Shown here: positions 6,502 to 8,485 of the stretch, in pieces | How positions within the stretch are numbered: the stretch's first letter is position 1 | Layout: every line of letters begins with the position of its first letter | The notes under the pieces: model-generated | The model's database searches: none | What the model saw: only the letters and a program-made list of their open reading frames with translations | Told to the model about the DNA's origin: nothing | Translations under genes and position numbers: made by a program | Source of the DNA: Omnitrophica bacterium RIFCSPLOWO2_01_FULL_45_10b | Lineage (GTDB): Bacteria > Omnitrophota > Omnitrophia > Omnitrophales > Danuiimicrobiaceae | Direction: 5' to 3' | NCBI GenBank assembly: GCA_001804205.1 | Contig: MHFM01000028.1 | Span: forward strand, 787-9,271 | Length of the DNA stretch: 8,485 nt

Positions 6502-6519
6502 AGCTGATTTTAATCAGCT
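6502..6519. promoter_or_regulatory. 18-bp perfect palindrome next to the peroxiredoxin promoter
   Basis: AGCTGATTTTAATCAGCT is an inverted repeat of 8 bp with a 2-bp centre, immediately upstream of the -35 box and 31 nt after the stop of the membrane-protein gene. It could be an operator for a dimeric regulator of the peroxiredoxin or a weak terminator for the upstream gene, since only a short T stretch (TTTG) follows on the minus strand. The sequence alone does not decide. Confidence 0.45.
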
Positions 6520-6550
6520 CATGCAGAATAGCGATAAGCTCTTACTGCTA

Positions 6551-7186
6551 CTAATCTTGCTTCAGACGGTAAATACCAACAACAAAGACAAGCCCGGTTA
6601 ATACAACAAGGGCATAAAGACCGCTGTCGGGCTGTACCGTAATCTGCTGAACCAAATTTTTGGCGATGATTCCGAACGGGCTTTCAGCAACCTTGGCTAC
6701 CGAATCTGAAAATGCGCGGTGAGCCGCTTGGGACAGTAAATAGGTCCCCACCAAAGAATAGAAAGCGGTGATGAAAGCTAACGCGGAGGTAAGAACAAAA
6801 AGGCCGCCTTTACGCAAGGAGGCGATTAAAAGACCGAGGACAGAAAATAAATAGGTCAGCGCTAGCGCTACTGGAACCATGGCTCCAAAAATAAATTCTG
6901 GAGATACCTTTACAGCCGTTTTATTATCAGGGTTCCGAGGCGAAACTTCCTTCACCAAATCCATAAAATCATACTGGGGGGTCAATTGCTTTTTCTCATC
7001 TGCTTTCTTAGAAGTCCCTTTTGGAATGGTCTTCACAATGTCGCGCACACCCCAACTTTTTCGGCCAAAAGCCGGTAAATTAACGCCTACGATCGGTAAA
7101 AAATAAGTCCCCAAAACAGCAACTAAAAAAACATAAATCGCGGCCGTAGCAATTCCAGATCCCGAACTTGATTTCCCCTTCGCCAT
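6551..7186 (-). CDS. Four-helix membrane protein, unknown function
   Basis: A 211-residue inner-membrane protein I cannot assign to a family. Predicted helices are about 13-35, 97-123, 127-151 and 189-207. The loop 36-95 is polar and basic (SWGVRDIVKTIPKG, then KKADEKKQ) and the loop 152-188 is amphipathic. The start at 7186 (MAKGKSSSGSG) is supported by GGAGG 8 nt upstream. The frame is open further upstream to 7417 but that extension overlaps the PilZ gene and has low-complexity Lys/Ser content, so I reject it. It lies 94 nt downstream of the PilZ gene on the same strand and may share its transcript. The association with a c-di-GMP receptor is the only functional hint. Confidence 0.8.
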   Translation of the reverse strand: MAKGKSSSGSGIATAAIYVFLVAVLGTYFLPIVGVNLPAFGRKSWGVRDIVKTIPKGTSKKADEKKQLTPQYDFMDLVKEVSPRNPDNKTAVKVSPEFIFGAMVPVALALTYLFSVLGLLIASLRKGGLFVLTSALAFITAFYSLVGTYLLSQAAHRAFSDSVAKVAESPFGIIAKNLVQQITVQPDSGLYALVVLTGLVFVVGIYRLKQD

Positions 7187-7205
7187 GATGATTACCTCCG
7201 TTGTT

Positions 7206-7221
7206 AGCCTAAAGATAGGCT
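7206..7221 (-). other. Short hairpin in the leader of the membrane-protein gene
   Basis: AGCCTA (7206-7211) and TAGGCT (7216-7221) pair around a 4-nt loop, ending 7 nt from the GGAGG of the downstream gene. A second weak pairing, TTTAAG/CTTAAA, lies just upstream in the transcript. These could modulate translation or stabilise a processed mRNA end, but they are small and may be chance. Confidence 0.3.
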
Positions 7222-7280
7222 CTTTTAAGTGGTGCTTAAAGATTAACTGTAACGACGATGAATAAAGTGTTTTCGATTTT

Positions 7281-7745
7281 TTAATATTTGTAAAACTCGG
7301 CGAATTCCACTGAATGTTCTTTAATCCACAGATGAGCCGCTTCTTCTTCAGAAATAGGGCGGCTTTCCTTGATGGAAATGCTCCTGCGATATTCGTCAAT
7401 TTGATGGATTTGATCAATGAGTTTTACTTTGAATACACTGCTGGCACTCGGAAAATAAATGCCGGTTCGAAACAGGCGGGTTGCAGAATCCTGGCTGGAA
7501 TGAACAACGCGCCCTTCCATGGTAAATACTTTGTCTCTTAAAGGAAGCGTCAGCTCGAGCAAAGTACCAATTTTAAAATATTCGGAAGATAAAAAGAGAA
7601 TGCCGCTTTCTGAAATATTTTTTGTTTTGTATACTTGATCTTCGAGAGGCCGCGATTTTTCTTCCTTTGATTTGCTCAGTACGCGGTACTTGACGGGAAG
7701 TTCAATGGCATGACGCGGAATGGTCCTTTTCTCTTGCCAAATCAT
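7281..7745 (-). CDS. PilZ-domain protein, putative c-di-GMP receptor
   Basis: A 154-residue protein consisting of one PilZ domain plus a tail. The c-di-GMP motifs are intact: R7-TIP-R11 (RxxxR) and N43-I-S45-ES-G48 ((D/N)xSxxG). The beta-barrel continues through LELTLPL (63-69), EGRVVHS and RTGIYF to about residue 98. A short helix (KVKLIDQIHQIDEYRR) and an acidic tail with ISEEEAAHLWIKEH (131-144) follow, which may form a helical output segment. PilZ proteins bind c-di-GMP and affect motility, pili or polysaccharide; the nearby prepilin gene is about 7 kb away and not in the same unit. It appears to head a unit with the four-helix membrane protein. The ATG at 7745 lacks a Shine-Dalgarno sequence. 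Confidence 0.9.
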   Translation of the reverse strand: MIWQEKRTIPRHAIELPVKYRVLSKSKEEKSRPLEDQVYKTKNISESGILFLSSEYFKIGTLLELTLPLRDKVFTMEGRVVHSSQDSATRLFRTGIYFPSASSVFKVKLIDQIHQIDEYRRSISIKESRPISEEEAAHLWIKEHSVEFAEFYKY

Positions 7746-7747
7746 GC

Positions 7748-7760
7748 TGATACGTTATCA
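7748..7760. promoter_or_regulatory. Small inverted repeat in the PilZ/HemD divergent intergenic region
   Basis: TGATA-CGT-TATCA is a 5-bp inverted repeat directly in front of the PilZ start codon, inside the 80-bp space between two divergent genes. On the minus strand a TTGACT (7780-7775) lies 17 bp from TAACGT (7757-7752), a weak promoter that would start transcription at the ATG. The palindrome could be an operator; the evidence is slight. Confidence 0.3.
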
Positions 7761-7792
7761 AAGGAAACGCTTTAAGTCAATAATGCACTGCT

Positions 7793-7820
7793 TTGTGAGA
7801 ATTAAGCTTAATGGTATAAT
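7793..7820 (+). promoter_or_regulatory. Extended -10 promoter abutting the HemD-like start codon
   Basis: TGGTATAAT (7812-7820) is a perfect extended -10 element (TG-N-TATAAT), with TTGTGA at 7793-7798 as a fair -35 at 16 bp. Transcription would start about 7 nt downstream, at 7826-7828, which is the ATG itself. No Shine-Dalgarno is present before that ATG, so a leaderless mRNA is the natural reading. Confidence 0.7.
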
Positions 7821-7825
7821 TTTTC

Positions 7826-8485
7826 ATGGCTCAAACAAAAGGATTTGAAGGCTTGCCTGTTATCTCCTTTGAAAGCCGGCATGCCAAAGCCATGCAGATG
7901 CTGATTGAAAAGCATGGCGGCAAACCGTGGATTGCGCCTTCCATGAAAGAAATTCCATTGGAAGAGAATCCGGAAGCGCTTCGCTTCGGTGAAAAACTCT
8001 TTGCCACAGAAATCGATATCCTTATTCTTCTGACCGGGGTTGGGACCCGCACATTAATAGAAGTTCTCAAAACAAAATATTCAATCGAACAAATTAAAAG
8101 TTCGCTACAAAAAATTACGATCGTAGTCCGCGGCCCAAAACCGGCAGCAGCATTAGCTGAAATCCAGTTAAGGGCAAATGTAACGGTTCCGGAGCCTAAT
8201 ACCTGGCATGAAATTTTAACTGCCATCGACCAAAATTGTTCTGTAAAGTCTCGGCGCGTAGCAGTCCAAGAATATGGTATTTCAAACTCGAAATTAATTG
8301 CAGAACTAGAAAAAAGGGGGGCTCAAGTGTTTGCGGTTCCTGTTTATCAATGGGCTCTTCCTGATGATACAGAACCAATGAAGAAAGCAATTGAAGCCGT
8401 TAACAAAAGCGAAGTGAGGATTATTTTATGGACCAATGCTCAACAGGTGCTCCACGTATTGAAAATCGCCCGCGAAATTAAATAT
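7826..8485 (+). CDS. hemD: Uroporphyrinogen-III synthase-like protein, N-terminal part (runs off window)
   Basis: An open frame of 220 codons from ATG at 7826 to the window end without a stop. The protein has the two-lobed layout of HemD, which cyclises hydroxymethylbilane to uroporphyrinogen III in heme, siroheme and B12 synthesis. Lobe one: LPVISFESRHA (10-20), APSMKEIPL (37-45), ILLTGVGTRTLIE (67-79). Then comes the hinge strand VVRGPKPAAAL (100-110) and VPEPNTWHEIL. Lobe two: VAVQEYGISNSKLIAEL (146-162), VPVYQWALPDD (171-181) and the IILWTNAQQVLHVL (199-212) segment corresponding to the S/TxxxV motif. About 40 or more C-terminal residues are missing. HemD sequences are poorly conserved, but this SRHA/GPKP/EYG/YQW subtype is recognisable. 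An extra C-terminal domain cannot be excluded. Confidence 0.85.
   Translation, partial: MAQTKGFEGLPVISFESRHAKAMQMLIEKHGGKPWIAPSMKEIPLEENPEALRFGEKLFATEIDILILLTGVGTRTLIEVLKTKYSIEQIKSSLQKITIVVRGPKPAAALAEIQLRANVTVPEPNTWHEILTAIDQNCSVKSRRVAVQEYGISNSKLIAELEKRGAQVFAVPVYQWALPDDTEPMKKAIEAVNKSEVRIILWTNAQQVLHVLKIAREIKY

Noticed and set aside
7187..7417. N-terminal extension of the four-helix membrane protein
   Set aside because: It overlaps the PilZ gene and has no family-like sequence, whereas ATG at 7186 has a good ribosome-binding site and starts a plausible membrane protein.
7831..8390. Minus-strand open frames of 131 and 64 residues
   Set aside because: They are antisense to the HemD-like gene, which has recognisable motifs along its whole visible length.
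1..8485. CRISPR arrays, tRNA or rRNA genes, insertion sequences, phage or origin features
   Set aside because: No regularly spaced repeats, transposase or integrase frames, cloverleaf or rRNA-like sequences were seen on either strand.

Overview
The window looks like a stretch of chromosome from a diderm (Gram-negative type) bacterium. Three things point that way: a tripartite-type RND metal pump with a periplasmic adaptor, a type IV prepilin, and several exported proteins. The mix of a GFTL-type prepilin, a PilZ protein with an acidic C-terminal tail and a stand-alone HemD-like enzyme would fit an uncultivated lineage such as Omnitrophota. That placement rests on impression only and is weak.

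Layout, left to right. Positions 1-291 (minus strand) hold the N-terminal part of a type IV prepilin, cut by the window edge. Positions 292-600 hold no intact gene, but 473-571 (minus) is the first 32 codons of a glutathione S-transferase-like gene that stops abruptly. Positions 601-5782 (minus) are a copper/silver efflux operon, read right to left: a small secreted Cys-rich protein (5782-5435), a CusB-type adaptor lipoprotein (5361-4225), a CusA-type RND pump (4223-903), and a secreted YHS-domain protein (906-601). A promoter-like sequence lies just upstream at about 5790-5825. No outer-membrane channel, sensor or regulator gene is visible. Positions 5861-5898 are a strong hairpin terminator behind a 2-Cys peroxiredoxin gene (6439-5915, minus), which has its own clear promoter. 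Positions 7745-6551 (minus) carry a PilZ-domain protein followed by a four-helix membrane protein of unknown function. From 7826 on the plus strand, diverging from the PilZ gene, a uroporphyrinogen-III synthase-like gene runs off the window.

The copper operon is the functional centre. Three of its products carry exposed Cys/His/Met sites on the periplasmic side (Cys-rich protein, N-terminal metal-binding domain of the adaptor, YHS protein). They could hand metal to the pump, whose three-methionine site and proton-relay residues are intact. The adaptor appears to lack most of the usual lipoyl/barrel-sandwich region.

The most unusual point is a 59-bp dispersed-type palindromic repeat (2650-2708) sitting inside the cusA reading frame without breaking it; it adds roughly 20 residues to a linker. 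A second theme is that genes heading transcription units (the HemD-like gene, and less surely the Cys-rich and PilZ genes) lack Shine-Dalgarno sequences and have promoter elements almost touching their start codons. Genes inside operons have good ribosome-binding sites. This suggests leaderless mRNAs.
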